Part shown: positions 10,267-22,488 of the stretch, in pieces
How positions within the stretch are numbered: position 1 is the stretch's first letter
How the letters are laid out: each line of letters starts with the position of its first letter
Source: Henckelia pumila
Taxonomy: Eukaryota > Streptophyta > Magnoliopsida > Lamiales > Gesneriaceae
Assembly: GCF_033568475.1 (NCBI RefSeq)
Contig: NW_027331831.1
Location: 1,922,001-1,986,000 of the forward strand
Length of the DNA: 64,000 nucleotides
Direction of reading: 5' to 3'
The notes under the pieces: model-generated
What the model was told of the DNA's origin: nothing
Databases searched by the model: none
What the model saw: the letters and a program-made list of their open reading frames with translations, nothing else
Translations under genes and position numbers: made by a program

Positions 10267-12281
10267 CTAGTATTCCCACCTGTGCGATGCGCAGAATGAT
10301 ATTTTTGTGTAATTATTGACATAATATGAGTGCTTGAATAAATAATTAAAATATAAATAAATTAAGGTTGAAGTGGATTAAAAAATTTGAAATATACGGA
10401 TATAAATATATCTTCATTGCTTATATAACTTTTTTTAAAAATTCAACTTGATATTTATTAAACCACAATTGAAGTCATCACAACGGATTTCAAATCCTTA
10501 GATTATTGGAATCAATTTAAATTCATTGTAGTTGGAGTGGTTTGTGACAGAGTTTAATATTTTTGTAAATTTCTTTGGAAAATTTTTTAGAAAACAGTTT
10601 TAAGCAATTGAAATAAGTTATTTGACATCTTCTAATATGTTTATAGATATATAAATATATAAGGTTTTCCGCCCCTATTTTTTTCATAAATTTCTTATTT
10701 TAATATTTTAATTTTCATATTATATTTTTATTAAAAAATTTGTTATTTTCTAAGGGATTTATTTACCCAATAATTATAAATTTGATGCATGCAATATTTG
10801 TATTCTATACAAAAGAAAAATATAATTTTTTTAAATTTTAAAATTTCAAAGTTGAAATATAAAAATATAAAATATAAAATATAAAAATAAATATAATAAA
10901 ATATAGATACATAATATTTTAATAATATAAGTTACATTAAACTTTTTACAATTAGTATAAAATGTTTTTTATATAAACAAAAAATTAATATATAAATTAT
11001 ATAAAATTAAATAAACAAAAAATTTAATTATTATAACAAAAAAAATTTAAATTAAATCGTAAATTTGTCTATATTTTAAAAAACTTTAATCAAATAATAT
11101 ATCACTCAAATCAAAATAATATTTTCTTGAATATCCTATATAATCTCTATCTATAGTTTTAAACTCAATCATATCTTATTTGAATTTTTAAGTTTGATGA
11201 TAATGTGTTCACTATTTTCAAAAATAATTTTTCGGTTGAAAATATTATAGTTTCTATTTTAGAAATCTTTTCATCTTATATATATATATATAAACAAAAA
11301 TAAATTTTTTTTTATCACAAAAAAAAATTTAATTTAGTTTAACTTCAGGAATATTTTTATCTATGTTCTAAAATTTTATATTAAATAATATATCACTCAT
11401 AACATCATATTTTTTTGAATATTTTTGTTGTGTATATCTACATATGCATATAGACAAATCAATCATCATATTAAAAATAATATTAAATTTTATTTGATAA
11501 AAATAATATTTTAAATTTTTTCAATCGTATTTTGAAGTATATTTATAATTTCTAGATTAAATATAATATCACTAATTTTTATTAAATTTTGTTTAATAAT
11601 GAAATTTTTTTATCAAACTTTTATTAAATTTTGTTTAATAATGAAAAATATTTTTTTTAAAAAAAATCTGTCGGATTTTTATAAAAAGAGGAAGAATTTA
11701 AATTTTTTAGAAGACTATTTTGAATTTTGTTTTTAATTAAATCATATTTTTTACTTATATTTTAAAAATTTTAGTTTAAATATTTGCATATGAGTTTTAT
11801 GTTTTTATATATAAAAATTGCTAAAGGTATAACAAATATCATATACAATGATATCTAAAATATTAATATCTTGAAATTTTTTTATTTTATCGCGATATTT
11901 TGTATCTAATTTATCATGATATTTTTATATATTAAATTCCTATATAATTTTTTGTGTTGTAAAATTTGGTGTACAAATTTTGTTTTATTGAGCAAAACAA
12001 CCAACGTCAAAAGCAAAAATTAAATTTTTTTTGATCAAGATAAATTATATTTTAAATTTTTAAAATTAAATTATATTTTTATCTATATTTTAAAATTTTT
12101 ATGTCAAATATTTTATCATTTATAATATCATCTTATTTTTTGAATATTCAATATTTTCTCTATCTATAATTTTAAATTAAATTATATTTTTTTTATTTTT
12201 AATTTTATGATATCTTTAATATTTTTGAAAATATCTTTTGGGCTTGAAAATTTGTTTTATTTCTATTTATGTCACTTTTTT

Positions 12282-12318
<37 letters not shown>

Positions 12319-12955
12319 CTAAACAACCACATTAAAAAAAATTGTTTGATCACTATAAATAGTACTTTAATTTTTTTAAATTAAATCATATTTATATATA
12401 TATATTTTAAAATTTTTAAATCAAATATTTTATCACTCATAATATTATTTTTTTAAACTTCAATATTATCTCTATCTATACTTTTAAATTTAACCATATT
12501 TTATTTTCAAATTTAATGATTAATGATAATGTTTTTACTATTTTTATAAATTACTTTTGAACGAAAAACTATTTTTAGCAGACTTTTATTCTTTTATATA
12601 GATATATATTAATAATATTATTTTTTAATCTTTGTTGTGTATATACATAATTGATAGTCAAAACACCGGCTATAAGAAAATTTTCAATTTTGTTAAATCA
12701 ATAAAAATAATTTTTTTAATTTTTTTAAAAAAATCACTCGTATTTTAACTATATTTTAAATTTTTTGGATAATATACTTTATCACTTATAATATAATATT
12801 TGTTTTATTTTGAATATTATCTTTACCTAGTTTAAATTCAACAATATCTTTATTTTATCTATGCAATATTTTTACTAATTTTAGAATAAACTTTAGGCGG
12901 AAAAATGTTTGTTTTCTTTTTTTAGCATACTTTCTTGTTTTTATATATATATAGA
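10267..12955 (-). mobile_element. Non-autonomous Helitron
   Basis: Read on the minus strand the element begins TCTATATATATATAAAAAC at 12955 and ends GGTGGGAATACTAG at 10267. Just inside the 3' end is the short hairpin CTGCGCATCGCACAG (plus 10281-10295). It sits between host A and T with no target duplication: plus strand ccctaa before, tttctg after. These are the TC start, CTAG end, hairpin and A|T site of plant Helitrons. The 2.69-kb interior is extremely AT-rich, has no Rep/helicase coding, and contains four or five degenerate copies of a roughly 300-450-bp unit recognisable by tatcactcataatat, a ctctatctata block and a later ttttgaaaat block (near 11090, 11390, 12110, 12430, 12780). Confidence 0.75.
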
Positions 12956-13210
12956 TTTCTGTTCTTCCTCCCATCGTCTTGCTCGCTTCCTTCTACGCCA
13001 AAAATCGTCGCCCAACACCAGCTCTATCATCCTCCAATCTCGTCTCGTCTGCTTTCCTTTTCCTACGTTGATCGAAATTATAAGTACGTGCATTTGTTTT
13101 TTTTTTTCTGGTTATTTAATTGCGATTTCTTTGTCGTGACCGAATTGTTCAAACCTCTGTTCTTCTTCGTCGTTGCCCCCGCATTCGATTACCCGAACAA
13201 GTTCTCGGAG
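12956..13210 (+). other. Pyrimidine-rich gene-like leader fragment
   Basis: Sequence rich in C and T (cttcctcccatcgtcttgc, cgcttccttctacgcc) with a GTACGTG-type donor at about 13083, resembling a plant 5' leader and first intron. It ends ttctcggag directly before the 27-bp DOG1 shard. No protein match is recognised. Likely the remnant of a gene start. Confidence 0.3.
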
Positions 13211-13237
13211 GTAACGTTCTTGATCGATCAACCAATG
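13211..13237. repeat. 27-bp shard of the DOG1-like exon
   Basis: An exact copy of 9353-9379 (gtaacgttcttgatcg followed by atcaaccaatg), which codes for HWLIDQERY on the minus strand at the DOG1 junction. Sequence on either side is unrelated: a leader-like fragment before it and a T-run after it. It fits templated filler DNA at a repaired break. Confidence 0.85.
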
Positions 13238-13539
13238 CTTTTTTTTTTTTTTTGAAAAAATAAATGAATAAATTTTCAAAAAAAGAAGAGAAAAACAACA
13301 GAATAGGCTTGGTTGGTTTTAGGAGGTGGATTTCTCGGCCCCCTGTGTTAAACTTTACTTGTTGGATAGAGCCTGAGCTTCATTAATTCATTTGGGCCCA
13401 GAAGAATTTAGATGGCCCATATTATTATGGACATAACCCAATTTATTCGGGTGGTACACAATTAAGCAGCCAATAAAGCGCCGGTCGGATTTGTGGCTCA
13501 GCATCCACCAATGTCTTGCAGCACCAAAAACTCTCGAGA
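13238..13539 (+). promoter_or_regulatory. 5' flank of PPR copy B
   Basis: A poly-T run, then about 280 bp without features up to the ATG at 13540. No clear TATA element. An out-of-frame ATG at 13511 opens a 13-codon upstream frame. Confidence 0.35.
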
Positions 13540-15801
13540 ATGGAGAACATAGTTCTTCCATGTAAAACTATACCCCTTGGAATCCCTGAAACTTTGCGAT
13601 TTCCGCACAAGATCTCTTTCAGAAGGCCCAGTTCAGCTGAAGATTTCGAATTGAAGCAGCTCTGCAAGCAAGGACGCCTCGGTGAAGCTATTGCCTATTT
13701 GGATTCCATTGCTTTATCATGGTCGAAGGTACGACACAACACTTTATCGTACTTGATTCAATCGTGCATTCATTCTCGTTTAATAAGGCTATGTTCCGAG
13801 CTGTATGCCCGTGTCAGGGAATGGCTAAAACGAAAACCTGACCCGTTTCTTGAAGCCAAGTTAGTTGGCATGTTTGCGAAGTGTGGTTCCCTAGATGATG
13901 CATTTCAAGTATTTGATGAAATGGTTGAAAGGAATTTGTATGCGTGGTCTGCTGCCATTGGCGCCTGTTCAAGAGAGAAGAGGTAGGGTGAAGTGTTGGA
14001 CCTATTTTATTTGATGATGATTGAGGGTGATGCGTTTCCTGATAATTTCTTGTTTCCCAAAATTTTACAGGCGTGTGGAAAGTGTGGGGATGTCGATACA
14101 GGGAGATTGATACATGCTATGACAATTAAACTTGGGATGAGTAGAGAACTGCGTGTGAGTAATTCTATTATTGCTGTCTACGCGAAATGTGGATGGTTGA
14201 GCTGTGCTGAGAAGTTTTTTGGAAGATCAGAAGTGAATGATATAGTTTCTTGGAATGCAATAATTACAGGGTATTGCCTGCAGGGAAAGATGGATGATGC
14301 ACTTAGATTTTTTAACTTGATGTGCAAAGATGGTGTTGAGCCGGGGATGATCACTTGGAATATAATGATTTCAAGCTATAACAATGCAGGAAAGTGTGAT
14401 GAAGCGATTGAAATGATGAATGAGATGGAGAGTTATGGTCTCATGCCCGATGTTTTCACTTGGACTAGTATGATTTCTGGACTTGCGCAGAATGATAAGG
14501 GGGCGGAGGCATTACGTTTGTTTCAGAAGATGCTTTCATCAAGAGTTGAACCAAATGGGGTTACTCTATTGAGTGCCATATCAGCATGTTCATCTTCAAA
14601 AGATCTTAGGAAAGGAAAGGAAGTTCATTTATTTGCCATCAAGTTGGGATATGCTGAAGATGTTCTTGTGGGGAATTCCCTCGTTGACATGTATTCCAAG
14701 AGTGGAAAACTTCGGGCAGCTCGCCAGGTTTTTGATATGATATCAGAAAAAGATGTGTATTCGTGGAACACAATGATAGGAGGATATTGCCAAGCTGGAT
14801 ACTGTGGTGTAGCACATGAGCTCTTTAAAAGAATGCAAGAATCAAGCATAAAGCCCAACGTAATTACGTGGAATGTGATGATCACGGGTTACATTCATAA
14901 TGGAGATGTGGATCAGGCCATGGATCTTTTCCAGAAGATGGAAAAGGATGGGGGAATTCATCGGGACACTGCATCTTGGAATGCTCTTATTACTGGTTTC
15001 TTGCACAATGGCTTGAAAAATAGAGCACTGCAGATTTTCCGGATGATGCAGTCTGTTGGTTACAAACCCAGTTCAGTTACTATTTTGAGCATCTTGCCGG
15101 CATGTGCAAATTTGGTTTTTGTGAAAAAGTTGAAAGAGATCCATGGTTGTGCTTTGAGGAGAAATATAGACTCTGATGGTTCGGTTGTGAATTCTCTCAT
15201 AGACACTTACTCGAAATCGGGGATGTTGAAATATGCGGAAGTCATATTCGATGGAAAGTCATCAAAAGATATTGTGACGTGGAACACAATGATTGCTAGT
15301 TATTTTGCGCATGGGCGTTTTATGAAATCAATTGAGCTCTTTGAAATGATGTTGCAACAGCAATACAGACCTAACAGAGGTACATTAGGGGGTGTGATTT
15401 CGGCTTATGGTCGTGCCAAAATGGTTGATGAAGGGTTGCTAGTCTTCTTGAAGATGACTGAAGATTATCAGGTTTTACAAAGTTTAGACCTTTACATGGC
15501 TGTGGTAAATTTATATGGTCGTTCAGGGATGCTCGATGATGCATTGAACTTTATCAGGGGAATGCCCATAGAGCCTGATGTCTCTATTTGGTCTGCTTTT
15601 TTTGCTGCCTGCCGGGCACATGGGAATGTTAAGTTGGCAATTTACGCAGGAGAGAGGTTACTTGAACTTGAACCAGGAAATGCTTTCATTCACAGGGTAG
15701 TCGTACACCTATATAACTTGGTTGAAATTTCCAAGGATTCTTCCTATATAAAAGCATCCGAAATTAGGAAAGATTCAACAGAACCTATGGGTCTGAGCTA
15801 G
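13540..15801 (+). pseudogene. PLS/DYW-class PPR gene, copy B (body)
   Basis: Long PPR protein with many tandem P, L and S repeats such as DIVSWNAIITGYCLQGKMDD, DVYSWNTMIGGYCQAGYCG and DIVTWNTMIASYFAHGRF, followed by the E motifs. Organellar RNA-editing specificity factors have this build. Length, order and unusual repeats (GVEPGMITWNIMISSYNNAG) match, from memory, Arabidopsis At1g19720. The ATG at 13540 (MENIVLPCK) is chosen because that homologue also begins with ME; the frame is open further upstream only through a TTG. Intronless. Two TAG codons occur where tryptophan is expected: at 13984-13986 (after SREKR) and at 15799-15801 (GLS*IED). The second is shared with copy A, the first lies outside it. 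With the LTR insertion just downstream and frameshifts in the tail, this copy is a pseudogene. Confidence 0.85.
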
Positions 15802-15824
15802 ATCGAAGATAAAAACACGGTTCA

Positions 15825-18517
15825 TGTAACACCCGGTATTTTAAATACGTAAATTCGCATGCATAATTAGGAATTTTATTTATTTAGAATTTTAGATTTA
15901 TGGGTTAAATAATTATGTGAAATTATTTGTGCATGTTTTAAGTTATTTTAAGCATTTAACCCATAATTAGTGATTTTCACGATTTATGGAAATTAATTGT
16001 TTTTGATCGCGTAGACGGGACTGTGGACGGACGAGATGACAACTTTCTATCCAAATTATTTTATGAGTCTTTTTAGAGCCCAAAAATATTATTTTGAGTT
16101 TTATTTCCTCAATATTTTTAGTATTTAATTTTATATAATTTTAGGAGTCCATTTTTATTCAAAATAAGTCAAAATAGTGACTTTTAATTGTTTTTAAAAT
16201 TCCCTTAATTATATATTTCGGGATTTTAATTTTAGTTATCAGATTTTACTTCTTAATTAGAGTTTTTAAGTTATATATTTTACATTAAAAAACCCTTATT
16301 AATATTTTAATTATCCTAAAAACCTACTTTTAATTAAATTAAAAACCTAAACCTATCCTACCCAAATCCCTCACCCGATCACTCTCTCAGCCGCCACCCC
16401 TCTCCTTAATTCTTCTTCGACCGATCAACAGCCTCCAAGAAGGCTCCATAGACGTTTTTCTTCGAAGCTTCAAGGTTGTTCGTCGTCCCGTCGTCCCGGA
16501 TTCGTTCTACACGCTCCTACCTCTTATTTTAACGGTGCAAGGCATGATTCTTCTTCTCTTTTTATGCATCAAATCAGTATTAATTGTTTCAGTATGTGTA
16601 TACATCGATTTCTTCAAAGAATTTCAGAAAATGGGTCGTTTTGTGCTTGTGTCACGTTCATGTTCTTGATTTATCATCACTCACGTTTTCTCCATTTTTC
16701 TTTGGGCGACTAGCTGCTGGTCAGGTTCTGTAGGGTGTGCTAAGATGGTCTAGACTCGAATGGCTCGAGTGGTTCGAGCCAAACGAGTCTAGAAACAAGC
16801 TAAGGGAGTTCGGGTCTTGATGGTGGCGCAGATTAGGGTTCTGAGAAGGGGGGCTCGGTGATGAGGTCTAGGCTGCATGGGGCTGGGGCCATGGGCTGGT
16901 TTGGACCGCCCAGACGTGGGCTACGTCTGGGTGGTGGGGCTCCGGCCAGGGGCGGCCGAAGCAGGGAGGCAGCAGCCCTAGAAGGGCTGCTGCTCGCGGC
17001 CAAGAGCTGCAAGGAAGAGGGGCGTCGGGTTTTAGGGTTTGAAGTGATCCGGGTCGGGTTGTTGGGTCCGGGTCGGGTCAGGAAAGTCATGGGTTATGTT
17101 AGTTGGGTCCGGGTCCGGGTTAAGTTAGTTGGGCTCGGGTATTTTTATTTTTAAGTTTTAAGTTTAATTAAGTGTTTAATGGGCCTAATTAAATCTCAAA
17201 ATTTATTTGGGCTCCATTTAATTATTTCGGGTTAAATTTAATTATTTTGGGCTTAATTAAATTAATTAAGTGGGTCCACTAATTTTTATGGGCCTTGAGG
17301 GCCCATGGAAGTTATTGGGCCAGTTTTTGGGCTTTTGGGCCCATTGGACCAGAATATGTTGTTATTGGGCCAGAAGTGTTTTAATGGGCTTTAATTAATT
17401 AATTGGGCTTAGAAATGTAATGTGGGGCTTAAGTATGTTAATGGGTCAGTCTCAGTGTTAATGGGCCAGATTTAAGTAAATGGGCTTGAGTGTTAGGGCC
17501 AGCAGTTCAGTACAATCCATGAGAAATTTGCATAAGTCCTGAATATATATTTAATTATTTTATGCATGGAAGTTATTTTTAATATTTATATGTTAGTATG
17601 AAATTAAATTAAATATATATGAAGGACACACATTTTATTTAAGTACATGCATTCATGAAATAATTTTTATGCATGATTTAATGTTTAAGGTTGAGCAAAA
17701 GAAAATATTTTATGTTGGAAGTTGAAGTAGTGTGACAATTTAAGGGGGACTCGTCCCCATATGTGAACTATTGAAGGGCAGTTTACTGCCAATTTAAGAG
17801 GTGATTCGTCACCGCCACGTACGTTGGTTTCCACGCTGATCAGTATTTGATGTATGATTTAAGGTTACACTATGGATACAACCATGCGATGTTAGAAAAT
17901 AATTTGCTCAACAATGTTTATGTATTATTTATGTTATGATATTTAAGTTAATTGAAGTTATGTGATGTCAATGATATTTTAAGCATGCTCATTCATGTAT
18001 ATGTTATGTATTAGTATTAAAGTGATTTAAATTATTTTAAACCCTTGTTATGTTAGCATGTTGGGCCTCTAGGCTCACTACATTGGTATGGTGCAGGTGA
18101 GTACGTGGAGGAGGATGTAGCTCCTACCGGCGGCGAGGACGTATGAGCAGACTGAGAGTGATCCCCCGTGACCGTTGTCTGAGTCTTTATGCATGTCTCG
18201 AGTTTTTAGCATGTTACATTTTAATTATTTTCAGTGGTTGTGATTTGGGATATTTTATTTAAGAAATTTTCAGTGCATGCAAAACTTTAATTTATTTTAC
18301 TTTTGTCAGTATTGTATTTAACGCATGACTCAGATATTTAAATTATGAAATGTTAAGTTTTCGATTTGTTGCATTATTTTTATTCATGTTATTTATTTTT
18401 AAATCTATTTATTCTGTGCATATATGTATGGGCATGTATGTACATATTTTTATTTAGTAAAAAAAAATAAAAATTTCCGCATATTTATTTATTAATTATA
18501 GAGTTAGGGTCGTTTCA
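15825..18517. mobile_element. Solo LTR, Gypsy superfamily (Tekay/Del-like)
   Basis: A 2693-bp unit starting TGTAACACCCGG and ending GGGTCGTTTCA, flanked by the 5-bp direct repeat GTTCA (15820-15824, 18518-18522). TG...CA ends, target repeat size and no internal coding or second LTR indicate a solo LTR left by recombination. The terminal sequence and great length suit the Tekay/Del chromovirus lineage; the clade is inferred. Copy A retains the empty site, so insertion is probably younger than the duplication. Confidence 0.8.
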
Positions 18518-18522
18518 GTTCA

Positions 18523-18893
18523 TATGTTTAGTTCTGGTAATCTTGGCCAACTTGATGATAAATCTATACTTTCTTGGATAAAAAAAGGAAGAATTAAGAA
18601 CCAAGGGGACAAAATACTATGACGTGCTCGTCATTCCGGAAGAAGAAAAAAAAGAAATGAATGGAGTTCACAGTGAGAAACTTGCATTAGCTTTTGCTCT
18701 CATCAAATCTGCTCAAAGGTCTCGAAGTATAAGGATAGTCAAGAACTTGAGGACGTGTGAGCAATGCCATGGATTTGCCAAATCAGTTTCTGAAACGCAT
18801 GAGTGTGAAATATACTTAAGTGATCCAAAATGCTTGCACCATTTCGAAAACGGGTCTGTTCGTGTGGCGATTACTGGTAGATTGATCATATAG
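18523..18893 (+). pseudogene. DYW-domain tail of PPR copy B, beyond the LTR
   Basis: Continues copy B after the solo LTR and matches copy A from about 263 on. Compared with copy A it has one extra A in the run near 18580 and one G missing near 18851, so the deaminase region is out of frame at its start and the terminal CSCGDYW motif is lost. HSEKLALAF and CEQCHGF are still readable from 18676 on. Confidence 0.85.
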
Positions 18894-19292
18894 GACCGTA
18901 CACCTTCACCCACTGTTGTTCCGCAAGAAGCACTCTCGATGAGGTAAATATGTATATATTTTGCATTGTAAATTGAGGAGGCTTGTAGATGAAACTGTAC
19001 CCAAAGTTTTGTCTATGACTCCTAGGCTTTCCATGAAAATACAGTGGTGTAATGGCACTGGCTAAGTATGTTGTTTCTGAATGTAGCTTTTCTTTGTAGA
19101 TAAGAAATGAATGCATAATGTTATAACTGTTGTAAGCAAAGCAATAATTTTTCTTTTTTGTGAGGATGAATGATAATACAAAGGCTTGAGCCGAGGCACA
19201 AAGAGGCACCAAATGGATTATTGAACAAATATATGTGCTATTAATTTACATTTACTCGTATTTTGTTCAGATAATTTATAAATGTAATCATG

Positions 19293-20951
19293 CTGACGGA
19301 TCTAGCTTAGGCCAATCCTAGGCTGTAGCCCACCCCAAATTCTTTTTTATTACATATATAAGTTGTTTTACTTAATCCAATAAAATTTACTTTTTACACC
19401 GGAAGCCTATGTGCACAACTTCATTTTTGGGTGGAAAATTGCATTGTAGTCCTGCATATTTGTCATTTTACGATTTTTATTCTCTGTGTTAGGAAATTTC
19501 AGTTTTAGTCACGCAATTTTTTTGGTATTCTAGTCTTTTTTTATTGGAAGTGCTAATGTGGCAATATACACTCCAGTGTTAGCAGTACTGCATTATTTTC
19601 ATGTCAAAGCCAAGTCGGAACAAAGATGAAAGTTGAAAAAAAAAAAACAAAGATAACAGATTAAAATTGAAATTTGACAACATAGAGGATCAAAATCCTA
19701 AAGACAAACATATAGGATTAAAAACACAATTTGTCTATTTTTTGTGAGTAGTACAATGTAATGACTTTTTTTTATACTACCTACGTCCCAATTATATTGT
19801 CCACGTTTTTTTTTATTTGTCCCAAATATATAGTAATATACCATATTTAGTAATATTTTTTTACACTTCTTTACTAATATACACTTATTAACTACACTTT
19901 GAAAATTGTGCAATCATTTTTTAATGAGAGAATTTTTAAAATGGCCTTCTACAAGTATCTATAATCAATTTTGGCCTTAATTTAGCTATTTTTTCAAATT
20001 AGACTTTTAATCATCCCAAGTTACAGATTTATCCCTTAAACCCTATTATCACTTATTATCACCGATTTATCATTCTTATTTTTTTCTCTTTGTTGCCACC
20101 AACAAAACATTAAATCCAAGATACGAAATCTCATGTTTTGTGGTTTTGATTTTTTATTTATTCTTATATTTTATTTTAGTTTATTGGAAAAGTCACAAAT
20201 TTCATTATATTATCTTCTCCCTCTCCCGGATTCTCACCGCCAACCATCAAATCAAATCAAGGGAGGTAATCTCTTTTTCTTTTTGCATCATTTTTTATGT
20301 GTTTTTATATCATGTTTTAATGTATTGAAAATTCATGATGAATATCAGATTATATAATTTTTTATGTAATATTGATAAGTATATCACACAAAGCTAATTG
20401 TTAGAGTAATGTTATCTACGTGCAGTATCTAGTAATTGGATAGTAGAGACTGATACATTGATATAGTTGTGGGGTTCGGCTCTATTAGCGGTGTTGAATC
20501 ATATGCATATTGTGAAAAATATTGTGTTAATTTAAAATACATTTTAAACAATATTTTTACGAGCCAATTTTTTTTCTTCCAAATATATTGTTGTAAATCT
20601 CTCTTAATTTATTGAGTGAGTTATAGTAATAGAATCTACAAATTTAGAAAATGTTTAAAAGGATATTTTAGGATTTTAAGTTTATGGAAAGGCTATACTG
20701 CAAAATATTTGATGAACAAGGCTATTTTTAAAAATATGATTTGGAAGTAGGCTAGAATCCTTAAATTCTCTTTTTTAATACATTACATAGGAATAAAATA
20801 GAAAGTTTATATAAAATTTACTTTCCCAATAAATTTTTCTTAATCCATGTGAAAAACAAAATAGGACAATGTATTTGGAACAGAGAGAGTAATATATAAT
20901 TCATTGATTAAGATCAACCCACCCCAACTCTAATTTATAAATCCGTCCCTG
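19293..20951. mobile_element. Nested MITE set, copy B
   Basis: Same three-layer arrangement as 1035-2692, carried along by the duplication: CTGACGGATC at the left edge, ATCCGTCCCTG at the right, Stowaway-like and MULE-like layers inside. Small differences from copy A accumulated afterwards. Confidence 0.5.
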
Positions 20952-21177
20952 ATCATGCATTTAAATATTCGTTTGCAATAATTAAGAGAAATGTGAAAAT
21001 TTGGTTGAGTTGAGTGCTTGTGATTATTATTTTTAAGTTGACCATTGAAAATAAGTAATGTATTTTTTCAATAAGAAGAATATATGTTGATTTTGATTAG
21101 TACTTGGAGATCTATAATTTGAAGTCTAATATGGTATCATTCGAATAAAATATTCTTCTCAATTCCATGTCTCCCAT

Positions 21178-22488
21178 TCATATGACGACGGACACATCAT
21201 GTTTTATTTTTATTTTTTTAGGAAAAAATAAAATAAAATAAAAACCTTTTTCCGTATAATATTCTCTCCTTGTCCCCCATAAAAAAATCCATCCAAAATA
21301 ATTTAAGGAAATATTGTGATCCATCGATTTAAAATTAGTATTTTTGTTTTCTTAAATCACCCCTAATTTATTTCGTGGGATAATTGATGACCCATATGAA
21401 AATACATCCTACAAAATCCAATTTTAACGCCATTCGTTCAAACGTCATTTTATTTTCACTTTAGAAGTATCGTTTACCCACTTTAGAATTATCGTTTACC
21501 CTAAAATAAATCAACTTCCACACAAAATATTTAGGGATTGCTTTGCAAATTTAAATTGCCAACTTAGAAACATACACTATATATATATATTATACAGAAT
21601 TTATTAAGCTCAGGGTGAAATTGTTTCATGGCTTAACGTCTCGACCGTGTCTCCCATGATGCCATTGTTTGCAACTTGGCGTTCATAATAGGAATCATCT
21701 CCGCCACACATTTCACGGTACCGATTAAGAACCCGAAAAAACACGATACACCAAAAACAGTGGCGGAGAAGGGTTCCAAGAAGAGTCCCCGTGTCATGAC
21801 CATGATCTTCACCGCGATACCTTGCGGTACGAGGGCTCAGACATATAGTTTTGTAATTAGATTGATCAACCATATATCCAGATTTCCCAGAATCTTTCGA
21901 ATTCTATTTACTTGTTGTAAAGTAAATATATCGCCATTACATATGTACTTTATTTTTATTTTGTGAATTCGACTATTTACACATGTACATTGCAACACGT
22001 GGGAAAATGGATAGTAGTAACCTGGAGAAACATGCAAATTAACATGTATAGGCTTTGCTTAATTCCATTATATTTTTAACAATATATGTACTCAGCAATG
22101 CTAATTACTAAATTTATATATGAAATGCTAACGTAGAATAAGGAAAGATTGATAAATATTTCCATCACTTCTATTTAGCCTAGCTGCTAAAATTACAAGT
22201 ATATAAATAGATTCTCAAGATACTGATCGATCACGTAATTTATAATTCCCGTCCCCTCAAATTTTTTAATTCCCATTATAAATATAATCTAAGCTCACTC
22301 ACATCTTAAAACGTGACAAAATACATACGTATTAATTAATTAATACTGTGAATTCATGATCAGCTACATAGGAAGTTGATTCTTGGATAATACAGAACCA
22401 AATTTGTGAAATCTTCTCGAAACCCTAGCGATGTTCTTGCATCATTTCCATGCAAATTAACATAAATTAATTAAAGCTTACTTGATTT
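21178..22488. other. Intergenic region downstream of ABI4
   Basis: AT-rich. It contains one exon-like stretch at 21610-21840, listed separately, and the 3' flank of ABI4. A CACGTG hexamer lies near 21996, downstream of ABI4. Confidence 0.5.
21647..21840 (-). pseudogene. Exon-like fragment coding a hydrophobic peptide, unidentified
   Basis: Minus-strand frame ending at about 21647 reads ALVPQGIAVKIMVMTRG, then LFLEPFSATVFGVSCFFGFL, then IGTVKCVAEMIPIMNAKLQ and a stop shortly after. The middle looks like one or two membrane segments and the base composition is richer in G+C than its surroundings. I do not recognise the family. No start codon or partner exon was found, so it may be the last exon of a degraded membrane-protein gene. 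Confidence 0.3.

Larger units (their letters stand above)
15561..21177 (+). repeat. Segmental duplication copy B
   Basis: Counterpart of 1-2918, longer by 2699 bp, which the solo LTR and its 5-bp target repeat account for. It contains the same PPR tail, 3' flank and nested MITEs, and ends at 21177 after tctcccat. Confidence 0.95.

Noticed and set aside
16858-17154. GC-rich 98-codon frame
   Set aside because: It lies wholly inside the solo LTR and has an Arg/Gly-rich, composition-driven translation without recognisable domains.
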